64,000 bases of DNA from NCBI RefSeq assembly GCF_000373485.1, contig NZ_KB891576.1, positions 186,001-250,000 on the forward strand. Reading direction: 5' to 3'. Positions within the stretch are counted from its first letter, which is position 1, and each line of letters begins with the position of its first letter. The notes below the pieces were generated by a model. The model saw nothing but the letters and a program-made list of their open reading frames with translations, had not been told where the DNA came from and searched no databases. Of this stretch, positions 54,100 through 62,853 are shown in pieces. A program made the position numbers and the translations under genes. The stretch is from Dasania marina DSM 21967. Lineage in GTDB: Bacteria > Pseudomonadota > Gammaproteobacteria > Pseudomonadales > Dasaniaceae.

Positions 54100-54592
54100 G
54101 TTCACGCTCTACTACTGAATCGGCCTGCCAGTGGCCCGATTTACCGCCCCGTTTTTCTAATACCCGTATATCGCCTATGACCATGTCTTTATCCACGGCC
54201 TTACACATATCATAAATAGTGAGCGCCGCTACCGACGCCGCGGTTAAGGCTTCCATCTCTACCCCGGTTTGGCCCGCTAATTTACAGCGGCTTTGAATAA
54301 TCACCCGGCTATTCGCTTCATCAGCCTGTAAGTCGACCTTGATAGAGGTAAGCATTAGGGGATGGCATAGGGGGATTAAATTGGCGCATTGCTTGGCCGC
54401 CTGTACCCCGGCAATTTTTGCCACAGTGAAGACATCACCCTTTTTATGGCCGCCCTCCATAATCAGCTTCAAGGTAGCTGGCTGCATGGTAACGGTTGCT
54501 TCCGCAACCGCTACGCGCTCGGTCATGGATTTTGCTGTCACATCCACCATTTCCGCTTGGCCGGCATCATTGAGATGGGTAAGTTTAGTCAT
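54092..54592 (-). CDS. moaC: Cyclic pyranopterin monophosphate synthase MoaC
   Basis: A 166-residue enzyme that, after MoaA, forms cyclic pyranopterin monophosphate from the cyclised GTP product. The sequence [20 protein letters not shown], then [19 protein letters not shown], the segment PLCHPLMLT with conserved Cys/His, and [27 protein letters not shown] are diagnostic. It is first of moaCDE; moaA and moaB are not in the window. Confidence 0.97.
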   Translation of the reverse strand: MTKLTHLNDAGQAEMVDVTAKSMTERVAVAEATVTMQPATLKLIMEGGHKKGDVFTVAKIAGVQAAKQCANLIPLCHPLMLTSIKVDLQADEANSRVIIQSRCKLAGQTGVEMEALTAASVAALTIYDMCKAVDKDMVIGDIRVLEKRGGKSGHWQADSVVEREHG

Positions 54593-54645
54593 AGTTAGCC
54601 ACTACTGTTGTATGTTCATTATGTCTGCAGTTTACCAGCAATACG

Positions 54646-55797
54646 CTAAGGGTTAAGCCTTACTTTTAAGCCAACCACAAAAGCGATGATGCAAATAACA
54701 GCTGCCGCAACAAAAGTCGATTGCGGGCTAATATCCCAAGCCCAACCACTGAGCACCGCGCCCAAGGCGCCGCCAGCACCAAAACTGATGCCGCTATATA
54801 GGGCCATGCCCTGGCTTTGGTGGCCACCGATAAAGGAACGCCGCACCATCTCTACGGCAAAGGCATGGAAAGTACCAAAGGAGGCAGCATGTAAGCACTG
54901 CGCGACGATCAGCCAGCCACTGCTATCCGCTAAAAAGGCAATTAACAACCAGCGTATGGCCGATAATAAAATACTGCCCAACATAATATGCCTAAGGCTA
55001 AAGCGACCTAGTAGCTTGTGCATAACAATAAAAACGAGCACTTCGGCCAACACGCCTAGCGACCACATCATGCCTATAAAGCTGTTGCTGTAATCTTTAT
55101 TTTGTAAAAACACACTAAAAAACGTGTAGTAAGGGCCGTGCGATAACTGCTGCAAAAAGCAGCAGATTAAAAACGCCAGCACCGCAGGTTGCTTGATAAT
55201 GCTGAGTAAGGATTGCTTGGGCTCTGCGCTTACGGCTAAGGGCGGCGGCTCAGTTACCAGCAAGCTGCTCAGCCATATAGCAACTAGCAAAGCCAGTAAG
55301 ATAAACGGTAAGTTGGTTATGCTGAATACATCGAAGTACCAACCCAGGCCCGCTACCGCAGCAATAAACCCCACCGAACCCCACAGCCGTATGCGGCTGT
55401 AATGCTCAGGTTTACCCCCTAGGTGATCCAAGGTGACCACCTCATACTGGGCCAGTATTGCATTCCAAAAAAAACTAAAGCCCGCGACCACCAAGGCTAA
55501 GCTTAAAAAACTCTGATCGAAAAAAATAAAGGCAAAACACAGGCAGGATAACAAAGCCCCCAGCCTAACACCGTTGATGTGCTTATGATTATGGCGACAC
55601 AACCAACTCCACAAACTGGGCGCAAAGATTTTAGTGCCCATAATAATACCCGCCAAATAACCGATATCGGTGGCGTTAAAATTATGAGCTTGTAGATATA
55701 AGGGCCAGAACGGCAGCAAGGCACCCAGCAGGGCAAAATAGAAACAGTAAAATAACGATAGCCGCCAGTAAGGTACTGGCGGCAATGCGGAGGCCAT
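54646..55797 (-). CDS. MFS transporter (MFS_1_like, HcaT/nucleoside-type)
   Basis: A 383-residue inner-membrane protein with about 12 transmembrane segments: YWRLSLFYCFYFALLGALLPFW, GIIMGTKIFAPSLWSW, AILAQYEVVTLDHLGG, and C-terminal segments. It resembles the family of HcaT-like transporters (3-phenylpropionate permease-like), whose substrates are mostly unknown. The frame starts at a TTG (55800); I prefer the ATG at 55797 with GGAG 6 bases before, which lies inside the end of aroC. It is tightly coupled to aroC. Confidence 0.85.
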   Translation of the reverse strand: MASALPPVPYWRLSLFYCFYFALLGALLPFWPLYLQAHNFNATDIGYLAGIIMGTKIFAPSLWSWLCRHNHKHINGVRLGALLSCLCFAFIFFDQSFLSLALVVAGFSFFWNAILAQYEVVTLDHLGGKPEHYSRIRLWGSVGFIAAVAGLGWYFDVFSITNLPFILLALLVAIWLSSLLVTEPPPLAVSAEPKQSLLSIIKQPAVLAFLICCFLQQLSHGPYYTFFSVFLQNKDYSNSFIGMMWSLGVLAEVLVFIVMHKLLGRFSLRHIMLGSILLSAIRWLLIAFLADSSGWLIVAQCLHAASFGTFHAFAVEMVRRSFIGGHQSQGMALYSGISFGAGGALGAVLSGWAWDISPQSTFVAAAVICIIAFVVGLKVRLNP

Positions 55798-55800
55798 CAA

Positions 55801-56901
55801 TTACTCCGCGCTGGCGGGTATCACCGGGGTGCTGCTATTCACGTCGGCATTTTGACCGCGGTGGCGCAGCAGGTGATCCATTAACACGATGGCCAACATG
55901 GCCTCGGCTATAGGTGTGGCGCGTATGCCCACACAGGGGTCATGGCGGCCGGTGGTAATGACCTCGGTGGCCTTGCCCTCTACATCAACGGTTTTACCGG
56001 GGATTAACACACTGGAGGTAGGCTTAAGCGCAATATGCGCGACTATATCTTGGCCGCTGGAAATACCGCCCAAGATGCCGCCGGCATTGTTAGAGGTAAA
56101 ACCCTCAGGGGTAAGCTCATCGCGGTGCTCACTGCCCCTAGCATCGACACAGTCAAAGCCGGCACCTATCTCTACCCCTTTAACTGCGTTTATGCCCATC
56201 ATGGCGTGGGCGATGTCGGCGTCTAGCCTATCGAATACCGGCTCGCCTAAACCGGGCATCACATTGCTGGCCACGACGGTTAGCTTGGCACCTATAGAGT
56301 CGCCGCTTTTACGCAGCTTGTTCATATAGTCTTCCATCTCAGCCACTTTGCTTTGATCGGGGCAGAAGAAGGGGTTGGTTTCTACCACATCCCAATCTAG
56401 GGTTTCGGCTTTAATGGGGCCCAGCTGTGATAAATAACCGCGCACTACTATGCCGTGGCGCTGCTGTAAATATTTTTTAGCGATAGCACCGGCCGCCACA
56501 CGCATGGCGGTTTCACGGGCGGAAGAACGGCCACCGCCACGGTAATCGCGCAGGCCATACTTTTGCTGATAGCTATAGTCAGCATGCATGGGGCGGAACC
56601 TATCCATGATTTTGGAATAGTCTTTCGAGCGCTGGTCGGTATTTTCTATTAATAAACCGATGGAGGTACCGGTGGTTTTGCCTTCAAACACGCCCGATAA
56701 AATTTGCACCTCGTCGGCCTCACGGCGCTGGGTGGTAAAGCGTGAGGTGCCGGGTTTGCGCCTATCTAAATCGGCCTGTAAATCGGCCTCGCTAATCTCT
56801 AATCCCGGTGGGCAGCCATCTATAATACAACCCAAGGCTTTACCGTGGCTTTCGCCGAAGCTGGTGACGGTAAATAGTTTTCCAATGGTGTTACCCGACA
56901 T
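55801..56901 (-). CDS. aroC: Chorismate synthase
   Basis: A 366-residue enzyme of the shikimate pathway that uses reduced FMN to eliminate phosphate from 5-enolpyruvylshikimate 3-phosphate. Signatures are [39 protein letters not shown] and the later [16 protein letters not shown] region. Length agrees with E. coli AroC (361). It is followed directly by the MFS gene and preceded by prmB, an order found in several gammaproteobacteria. Confidence 0.98.
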   Translation of the reverse strand: MSGNTIGKLFTVTSFGESHGKALGCIIDGCPPGLEISEADLQADLDRRKPGTSRFTTQRREADEVQILSGVFEGKTTGTSIGLLIENTDQRSKDYSKIMDRFRPMHADYSYQQKYGLRDYRGGGRSSARETAMRVAAGAIAKKYLQQRHGIVVRGYLSQLGPIKAETLDWDVVETNPFFCPDQSKVAEMEDYMNKLRKSGDSIGAKLTVVASNVMPGLGEPVFDRLDADIAHAMMGINAVKGVEIGAGFDCVDARGSEHRDELTPEGFTSNNAGGILGGISSGQDIVAHIALKPTSSVLIPGKTVDVEGKATEVITTGRHDPCVGIRATPIAEAMLAIVLMDHLLRHRGQNADVNSSTPVIPASAE

Positions 56902-57007
56902 GCTGTTACTCTTCTATTTGATAACGTCTGGTTAATAAGGTCTGATTAATAACGTCTAATAAATATGTGTATGGCTAAAATATGCGGTGATTATACGCGA
57001 TTCTGTT

Positions 57008-57937
57008 TCAAGCGTCAGACCCGGCAGCAAACTCACTGGCATAATGTTGCAACTCTGCTTTGCTAAACACCAACACACCGTGGCCACCGTGCTCAAACTC
57101 CACCCAAGTAAAGGCTACGTAGGGATAAGCCTGCTCTAAAGCCACACAACTATTACCGACTTCCACCACTAACAGGCCATCGTCAGTTAAATACCCTGCC
57201 GCCTCCCGTAAAATGCGGCGGGTAATATCTAAGCCGTCATCCCCCGAACCAAGAGCCATGGCAGGCTCATGCTGATATTCGGCCGGCATGGAGCTGACAT
57301 CCTCTATATCGACATAGGGCGGGTTACTGACGATAAGATCGTACTGGCCGCTTAAGCCTGCAAATAGGTCGGACTGTCTCGCGCTAACGCGGTGGTTTAG
57401 CTCATAGCTGTCTATATTACTTTGCGCCACTACCAAGGCATCGGCCGATAAATCGGCCAGTTCAACCGTGGCCTCTTCAAAATAATGGGCGCAGGCTATG
57501 CCTATGCAGCCGCCGCCAGTGCACAAATCCAACAGGCGATTAACCGGCCTGCCCGCCAGCCAGGGCTCAAAGCCCTGCGCTATCAACTCGGCTATGGGCG
57601 AGCGCGGTATGAGTACCCGCTCATCCACTTTAAAAGATAGGCCTGCAAACCACGCTTGGCCGGTTAGATACGGTACCGGTATGCGCTCGCGGCAGCGGGT
57701 TTCTATCACCGTTAATAACAGCTTGCGCTCTTGGCTGGTGAGGGTGGCGTCTAATAAATGCTCTTCACTACCCAGCGGTACACCTACGGTGTGCAATACT
57801 AATTGCAGCGCTTCATCTAAGGCATTATCGGTGCCGTGGCCAAAATACACCCCGGATTGGGTGAATTTTGATACCGCCCAGCGCAGATAATCCCGCAGGG
57901 TGCTTAGTTGTTTGGCGACTTCACTCAGTGTTTCCAT
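57008..57937 (-). CDS. prmB: 50S ribosomal protein L3 glutamine methyltransferase
   Basis: A 309-residue SAM-dependent enzyme that methylates a glutamine of ribosomal protein L3. It has a helical N-terminal domain, the SAM motif LLDLCTGGGCIGIA near residue 140, and the NPPY catalytic motif (LIVSNPPYVD). Proximity to aroC matches the usual E. coli-like order and supports PrmB over PrmC. There is a good match in length (E. coli 310). Confidence 0.95.
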   Translation of the reverse strand: METLSEVAKQLSTLRDYLRWAVSKFTQSGVYFGHGTDNALDEALQLVLHTVGVPLGSEEHLLDATLTSQERKLLLTVIETRCRERIPVPYLTGQAWFAGLSFKVDERVLIPRSPIAELIAQGFEPWLAGRPVNRLLDLCTGGGCIGIACAHYFEEATVELADLSADALVVAQSNIDSYELNHRVSARQSDLFAGLSGQYDLIVSNPPYVDIEDVSSMPAEYQHEPAMALGSGDDGLDITRRILREAAGYLTDDGLLVVEVGNSCVALEQAYPYVAFTWVEFEHGGHGVLVFSKAELQHYASEFAAGSDA

Positions 57938-58140
57938 TGATCAACAATACTCATAGTTATCGTGGATGACCTCGCAGGCCGTTCAGGCCGCTAGTTTACC
58001 CACTTTTAAGGGCATTTTCTTTGCTAAGCTTAATAAGTATTTAAGGGCTAGAGTTTTTGTCATCATTTAGGGCATCTGGTAGTATCTCGCCTCTGACCCC
58101 ATCAACGGCTTATCAGCCCTACAATTTAGACAGGTTAACC

Positions 58141-58686
58141 GTGGAAAAAGCGTTCACTACCATCATAGAAGCCGTAGGCGAAGACAAAAACCGCGAAGGT
58201 TTATTAGATACCCCCAAGCGCGCAGCCAAGGCCATGAAGTTTTTAACCAAGGGCTATAGAGAGACCGTTGAAGAAGTGGTTAACGGCGCCATGTTTGCAT
58301 CCGATTGCAATGAAATGGTGCTGGTGGCCGATATAGAGCTGTACTCTATGTGCGAGCATCACCTGCTGCCCTTTATAGGCAAATGCCATGTTGCCTATAT
58401 TCCCAAGGGCAAAGTGGTAGGCTTATCGAAAATTGCCCGCATCGTTGATATGTTTGCCCGCCGCTTTCAAATTCAAGAAAACCTCACCAGCCAAATTGCC
58501 TCTACCATGATGGAAATCACCGGTGCCGAAGGCGTGGGCGTGATTATAGAAGCCAAGCATATGTGCATGATGATGCGCGGGGTAGAAAAACAAAACTCGG
58601 TAATGCGCACCTCTTCTATGCAGGGTACCTTTAGAAGTGACGAAAAAACCCGCATGGAATTTTTAAGCCTGGTTAACGGCCGTTAA
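58141..58686 (+). CDS. folE: GTP cyclohydrolase I, GTG start
   Basis: A 181-residue enzyme that converts GTP to 7,8-dihydroneopterin triphosphate, the first step to folate. The open frame begins at a TTG at 58057, but residues before [15 protein letters not shown] are not conserved; a GTG at 58141 with AGG 6 bases upstream gives the exact family length. The CEHHLLPF and [13 protein letters not shown] motifs carry the zinc ligands. It is divergent from prmB. Confidence 0.94.
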   Translation: MEKAFTTIIEAVGEDKNREGLLDTPKRAAKAMKFLTKGYRETVEEVVNGAMFASDCNEMVLVADIELYSMCEHHLLPFIGKCHVAYIPKGKVVGLSKIARIVDMFARRFQIQENLTSQIASTMMEITGAEGVGVIIEAKHMCMMMRGVEKQNSVMRTSSMQGTFRSDEKTRMEFLSLVNGR

Positions 58687-58920
58687 GCCGCTAGCGATAA
58701 GCTGAAATATAAAGCTCAAGTACAAACTCCGATATAGCGCCATCGCGTTATATCGCCCTACCTCCCTGCCTCTCTCGCCGAGGCTCTCATCCACTACCCT
58801 CACTCACACCGCAACGACATTCTTCCCCTAGCTTACTATTGCTGTATTATTAGCCATTTTTGTGGCACCCGCAGACTTATAACCTAAGCCTAGTGCCCTA
58901 TCAAACGATACCCGCAAGCT

Positions 58921-60732
58921 ATGACTTTATCCGTTTTTGCACAACGTAACGCCTTATTAATCAGCCTGATAACCTTGGCCTTTAGCCTTTACGGTGCCCT
59001 TAGCCATCACATCAGCGCAGCCAGCCTACCCTTTTTTATGGCGGCCTATATTGTGCAAGCAGCGCTGTATTGCCTGCCCCTATTGCTCATCGCGAAGCTT
59101 GGCCGGCGCCTGCCTACCCTGCTGAGCTTTGGGCTCACAACGGTATACAGCATCGCCATCGTGTCGCTGATTTTGGCCAACTATAAGCTATACAGCCTCT
59201 ATGGTTTTTATATTAATAGCTTTGTGCTCAACATCATTACCACACCCGGCGGCATAGAAGCCCTAGGCGCTAACGCCAGCACCTATAAAACATTGGCCTT
59301 ATATAATGTTATAGGCTTGGCACTGTATGCCGCGTTTATACGCTACGCCGCCGCCGAAAAACTATTTAGCTATCTTCCCTCTAAGCGTTGCAGCCTCAGC
59401 CTGTTATTACTCTGCTTTGTTTTTCAAGCCATGAGCTATGCAGCTGCCAACCATAAGGCTGATCGTGACATACTCAACGCCTCTAATGCCATCGCCTGGT
59501 ATATGCCCATTACTGCAAAATCGTTTTTGCGTAAGCTAGGCATAGCGGGCCGTTCAGAAGACGGCCTAGAGGGCCGCACAAAAGGCGGACGAGTTGACTA
59601 CCCACAGGTAGACCCCACTAGCCTCAACATTAAGCAAGCCTATAACATAGTGTGGCTGGTAGCCGAATCCTGGCGCTTTGACATGCTAGATAAACGCATT
59701 ATGCCTGCCACTAACGCCTTCGCGGCTAACAACATCCGTTATACGCACCATTACAGCGGTGGCAACGGCACCCGCATGGGTATGTTTACCCAGTTTTATG
59801 GCCTCTATGGCAGTTACTGGTTTGATATTTTACGGGAAGGTAAATCGCCACTATTAATAGACACCCTGATTGCCAACAACTATCAGATGAAAGCCTTTAC
59901 CAGCGCTAAGTTTACCTACCCAGAGTTTAATAAAACCATCTTCTCGCGCTTTACTGACCAGCAATTACACTCCGATGCCAAGGGCCACGGCTGGCAGCGC
60001 GACCAGCGCAACACCACTAAGCTCATAGACTATATAGAAAATACCGAGCACCCCTTTTTTACCTTTATGTTTTTTGAGTCGGCCCACGCCAATTACTACT
60101 TCCCTGATAAAAACATCATAGAACCCGATTATTTAAAAAACTTTGATTACCTAGACACCAACATTAGCAAACATATCAAAGGCATAAAAAACCGCTATAT
60201 CAATTCCAACAATCATTTAGACAGTCAAATTGCCCGCGTTATTAATAGCCTCAAACAATCGGAAAAAATGGATAACACTATTATTGTTATTACCGGTGAC
60301 CACGGAGAAGAGTTTATGGAAAAAGGCCGCTGGGGCCACAACTCTACCTTTAGCGAAGAACAGGTACGGGTACCCATGATATTGCATATACCGGGCCAGC
60401 CTGCCGCGCAACATGATTTTTTAAGCAGCCATTTAGACTTACCCGCCACCGTATTACAGGCCTTAGGTATAAATATAGACCCCAAATTACACAGCTATGG
60501 CAGCAATTTATTAAGCCCGCAATATCAGCGCGACTATACCGTGGTTAGCGACTGGCATGGCAACTCCCTAGTCACTAAAAACATTAAATACGTAATGTCG
60601 TCTAAGGCACGCCAGCTGGGCAACAATATCACCACCATAGACGACACGCCCATTACCGCTGATGACATACAAGCCAATGACAAAAAAACCTTAACAAAGT
60701 TTATTAAAGACGTCAGTCGCTTCTATAAATAA
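58921..60732 (+). CDS. YejM/PbgA/LapC-like membrane sulfatase-fold protein
   Basis: A 603-residue protein with five hydrophobic segments in the first 180 residues and a C-terminal alkaline-phosphatase/sulfatase-fold domain (WLVAESWRFDMLDKRIMP, HHYSGGNGTRMGMFTQFYGLYGSYWFDI, and TIIVITGDHGEEFMEKGRWGHN). The organisation and the TRMGMFTQFYG motif fit YejM, an inner-membrane protein that monitors lipopolysaccharide and regulates LpxC degradation. The Asp-His motif of the sulfatase fold remains, although YejM has lost classical sulfatase activity. It stands alone. Confidence 0.9.
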   Translation: MTLSVFAQRNALLISLITLAFSLYGALSHHISAASLPFFMAAYIVQAALYCLPLLLIAKLGRRLPTLLSFGLTTVYSIAIVSLILANYKLYSLYGFYINSFVLNIITTPGGIEALGANASTYKTLALYNVIGLALYAAFIRYAAAEKLFSYLPSKRCSLSLLLLCFVFQAMSYAAANHKADRDILNASNAIAWYMPITAKSFLRKLGIAGRSEDGLEGRTKGGRVDYPQVDPTSLNIKQAYNIVWLVAESWRFDMLDKRIMPATNAFAANNIRYTHHYSGGNGTRMGMFTQFYGLYGSYWFDILREGKSPLLIDTLIANNYQMKAFTSAKFTYPEFNKTIFSRFTDQQLHSDAKGHGWQRDQRNTTKLIDYIENTEHPFFTFMFFESAHANYYFPDKNIIEPDYLKNFDYLDTNISKHIKGIKNRYINSNNHLDSQIARVINSLKQSEKMDNTIIVITGDHGEEFMEKGRWGHNSTFSEEQVRVPMILHIPGQPAAQHDFLSSHLDLPATVLQALGINIDPKLHSYGSNLLSPQYQRDYTVVSDWHGNSLVTKNIKYVMSSKARQLGNNITTIDDTPITADDIQANDKKTLTKFIKDVSRFYK

Positions 60733-60751
60733 GATCCACAAGCCAAAACAA

Positions 60752-60832
60752 AACCTTAGCCATTTCCATAGAAAGCGCTAGTGCTTTCTATGGAAATACA
60801 CTACTCTGATCAGGCGAGCTAAGGTTTTTTTA
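60752..60832 (+). terminator. Nested hairpin terminator after the YejM-like gene
   Basis: Outer arms AACCTTAGC (60752-60760) and GCTAAGGTT (60818-60826) are followed by six further T. Inside is a 15-bp perfect hairpin (ATTTCCATAGAAAGC and its complement around GCTAGT). The nested form is unusual for a plain terminator. Confidence 0.75.
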
Positions 60833-60907
60833 TTACAAAAAAATGACAGCTCTAGCGCTTATCTCAATAAATATTTTTAATAAATAATTTATAGAAGGCG
60901 TTATCCT

Positions 60908-61240
60908 ATGAAACATCTCCCTACCGCTGCCTTAGCCAGCTTATTGATTAGCACCATCCCTTATGCATTAGCTGACGACAGTGTTTTTCAAGACTGCATA
61001 CTAGAAGGCCGAGTCGTTTCTGACAAAGCCGAAGACGGCAACAACATCGTACGTATAGATTTTTATAAGGCTCAGCCTTATAAGCCAGAATCACGCTGCA
61101 TTATTGATGGCAGCTTAGAGTTTAAGCAACCCAAAGGCTCGCTAATAGAAAACCTGTCAGAAGGTTCGGTAGTACAGTACCACTATATTAAAACCAACAA
61201 AGGGAAAACTAGCTGGCAATTAATAGGTGCTTTTATTTAA
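60908..61240 (+). CDS. Small exported protein of unknown function
   Basis: A 110-residue protein with a clear signal peptide (MKHLPTAALASLLISTIPYALA) and a mature part containing two Cys (DCILEG, SRCIIDG) that may form a disulfide. An AGAAGG site precedes the ATG. I do not recognise the family. It lies between the YejM-like terminator and a lipoprotein gene on the opposite strand. Confidence 0.75.
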   Translation: MKHLPTAALASLLISTIPYALADDSVFQDCILEGRVVSDKAEDGNNIVRIDFYKAQPYKPESRCIIDGSLEFKQPKGSLIENLSEGSVVQYHYIKTNKGKTSWQLIGAFI

Positions 61241-61308
61241 GCCTAAGGCGCAGCGGTAACATTATAAAAAGGGTGTTGTTAAAATGCCTTTTTTTATGTC
61301 TTTAAAAA

Positions 61309-61342
61309 GTAAAAAAAGGCCGCAATAGTAACTATTGCGGCC
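61309..61342 (-). terminator. Terminator of the lipoprotein gene (minus strand)
   Basis: GGCCGCAATAG and CTATTGCGGCC (61318-61342) form an 11-bp stem. On the minus strand the stem is followed by seven T. It lies 55 bp after the stop codon of the lipoprotein gene. Confidence 0.9.
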
Positions 61343-61396
61343 AAGGAGAGGGCCGAATGAAAGCCCTAAAACCATTATTAGTGTTTTAATAGAGGC

Positions 61397-62803
61397 TTAT
61401 AAAGAACCTTCAACTATCCAGCCTTGGTACCAGTTGTCTGCACCCGCAGCCGTAGGATCTACCGCACCGGCATAATCGGTGGCATCGAAGAAGCTAGGGT
61501 CAGCCACACTGGCAGCGTAAGTCGCGTTGATATTAGCTATATCCAAAGTACCTACACTGGCAGTTTGTGCCTCTGTTGCTTGCGCAGCGTAATCAGCATC
61601 TAGCATGACATCCGCTATAGGCGCAGGCACTAGATTGACATCACCTGAGATTGCACAATCGGCAACAACATTAGTAAATACCAAATCGGTACCCGGCATA
61701 GAGGCATCGGCAGTATCAACACAAGTGGTGATTGCTGAGCCCGTCGCTGAGGTTAATACCGAGTGATGTAGAAAACCCGCAGAAGTCTTTTTGAAGACCA
61801 TCAGGGTATCTTTAGCGCCATCACCAATAAAGGTTGCGTTAGCAATAGTAGGCTTGGATAAGAAATCCAAAGTGCCTTCGGTATCCGCCTCTATCGCATT
61901 ACCGTTAACATCGGCGCTTTGCTTAACCAGAACATATTGAATATTACCCTGATAACCCTCATCCCAATCGACTGAGTCATCAAGGTTGTTGGTTAACACT
62001 AAGTGCTTGGCATTAACACTGCCACCGTAGAACTCTACCGCGTCATCTGAATTGTTATTCACTTGTAAATAATCAACAGTAGTGCCTGAACCTACTGCTA
62101 CAAAAGACACCCCGTTAATTTCATTACCAGGTGCAAATTCGTAACCGCCTTCAGTCACCACTACATACTTTAATGTACCGCTATTATCATTGGCGCTAGT
62201 GCCGGCAGCAAAACCTGACTCACCTTCGGCATCGACGTTCTCACAATTACCACCACCGCAGGCGTAATCAGCATCATTGTGCAAACCATAACCGTGCAGG
62301 ATCAAACCACCCCACTCACCAGAGCCCTCATAACCTTCGTCATCAGAGCTGAAAATAATAGGCGCATTAGCCGTACCTACGGCCTCTATGCGTGAGCCAC
62401 GGGTAATCAGCAAGTTAGCGAAAGTGCCGCTGGCTGCTTTAATTTCAGTACCCGCGTCTATAGTCAGTATGGCTTCAACAACGGGGTTGCCGTTTTCCAA
62501 AGTGCCTTCAGTTGGTGACATAACACCGTTACCATTACCTACGGTAACGCGGCTTTCCAAGTACCAAGTAATATTGCTGCTTAGGGTACGATTTTCTAAT
62601 ATAGTCGCTGGCAAGGCACACACATCACCTCCAGTGGCATCTATAGGTTTAGCCGAAGACCAGCTAGGGCAGTTTTGTGAAATAGCAGTGCTGCCAACAC
62701 CCCCTTCTATAGTTACTGTTGAATCATCGCCCTCTGAACAGCCATACAGACCACCCATAGCCGCAACAATTGCTGTTGTTAGTAATAATTTTTTCGTTTT
62801 CAT
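61397..62803 (-). CDS. Predicted lipoprotein with beta-helix-like repeats
   Basis: A 468-residue protein with a lipoprotein signal (lipobox LYGC, Cys22), a cysteine-containing N-terminal part, and a long Gly/Asp/Asn-rich region with alternating short hydrophobic strands (LLITRGSRIEAVGTANAPII, EWGGLILHG, NEINGVSFVAVGSGTTVDYL) typical of a right-handed parallel beta-helix. It is probably anchored in the outer membrane. An AGGAG site precedes the ATG. A TonB-dependent receptor gene lies directly upstream on the same strand with a 50-bp gap, so the pair may take up a large substrate. Function is not established. Confidence 0.75.
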   Translation of the reverse strand: MKTKKLLLTTAIVAAMGGLYGCSEGDDSTVTIEGGVGSTAISQNCPSWSSAKPIDATGGDVCALPATILENRTLSSNITWYLESRVTVGNGNGVMSPTEGTLENGNPVVEAILTIDAGTEIKAASGTFANLLITRGSRIEAVGTANAPIIFSSDDEGYEGSGEWGGLILHGYGLHNDADYACGGGNCENVDAEGESGFAAGTSANDNSGTLKYVVVTEGGYEFAPGNEINGVSFVAVGSGTTVDYLQVNNNSDDAVEFYGGSVNAKHLVLTNNLDDSVDWDEGYQGNIQYVLVKQSADVNGNAIEADTEGTLDFLSKPTIANATFIGDGAKDTLMVFKKTSAGFLHHSVLTSATGSAITTCVDTADASMPGTDLVFTNVVADCAISGDVNLVPAPIADVMLDADYAAQATEAQTASVGTLDIANINATYAASVADPSFFDATDYAGAVDPTAAGADNWYQGWIVEGSL

Positions 62804-62853
62804 AGGAAGCTCCTAATTGCTTTATTAAATAAAATTATGTAACTGTTAAGGGA

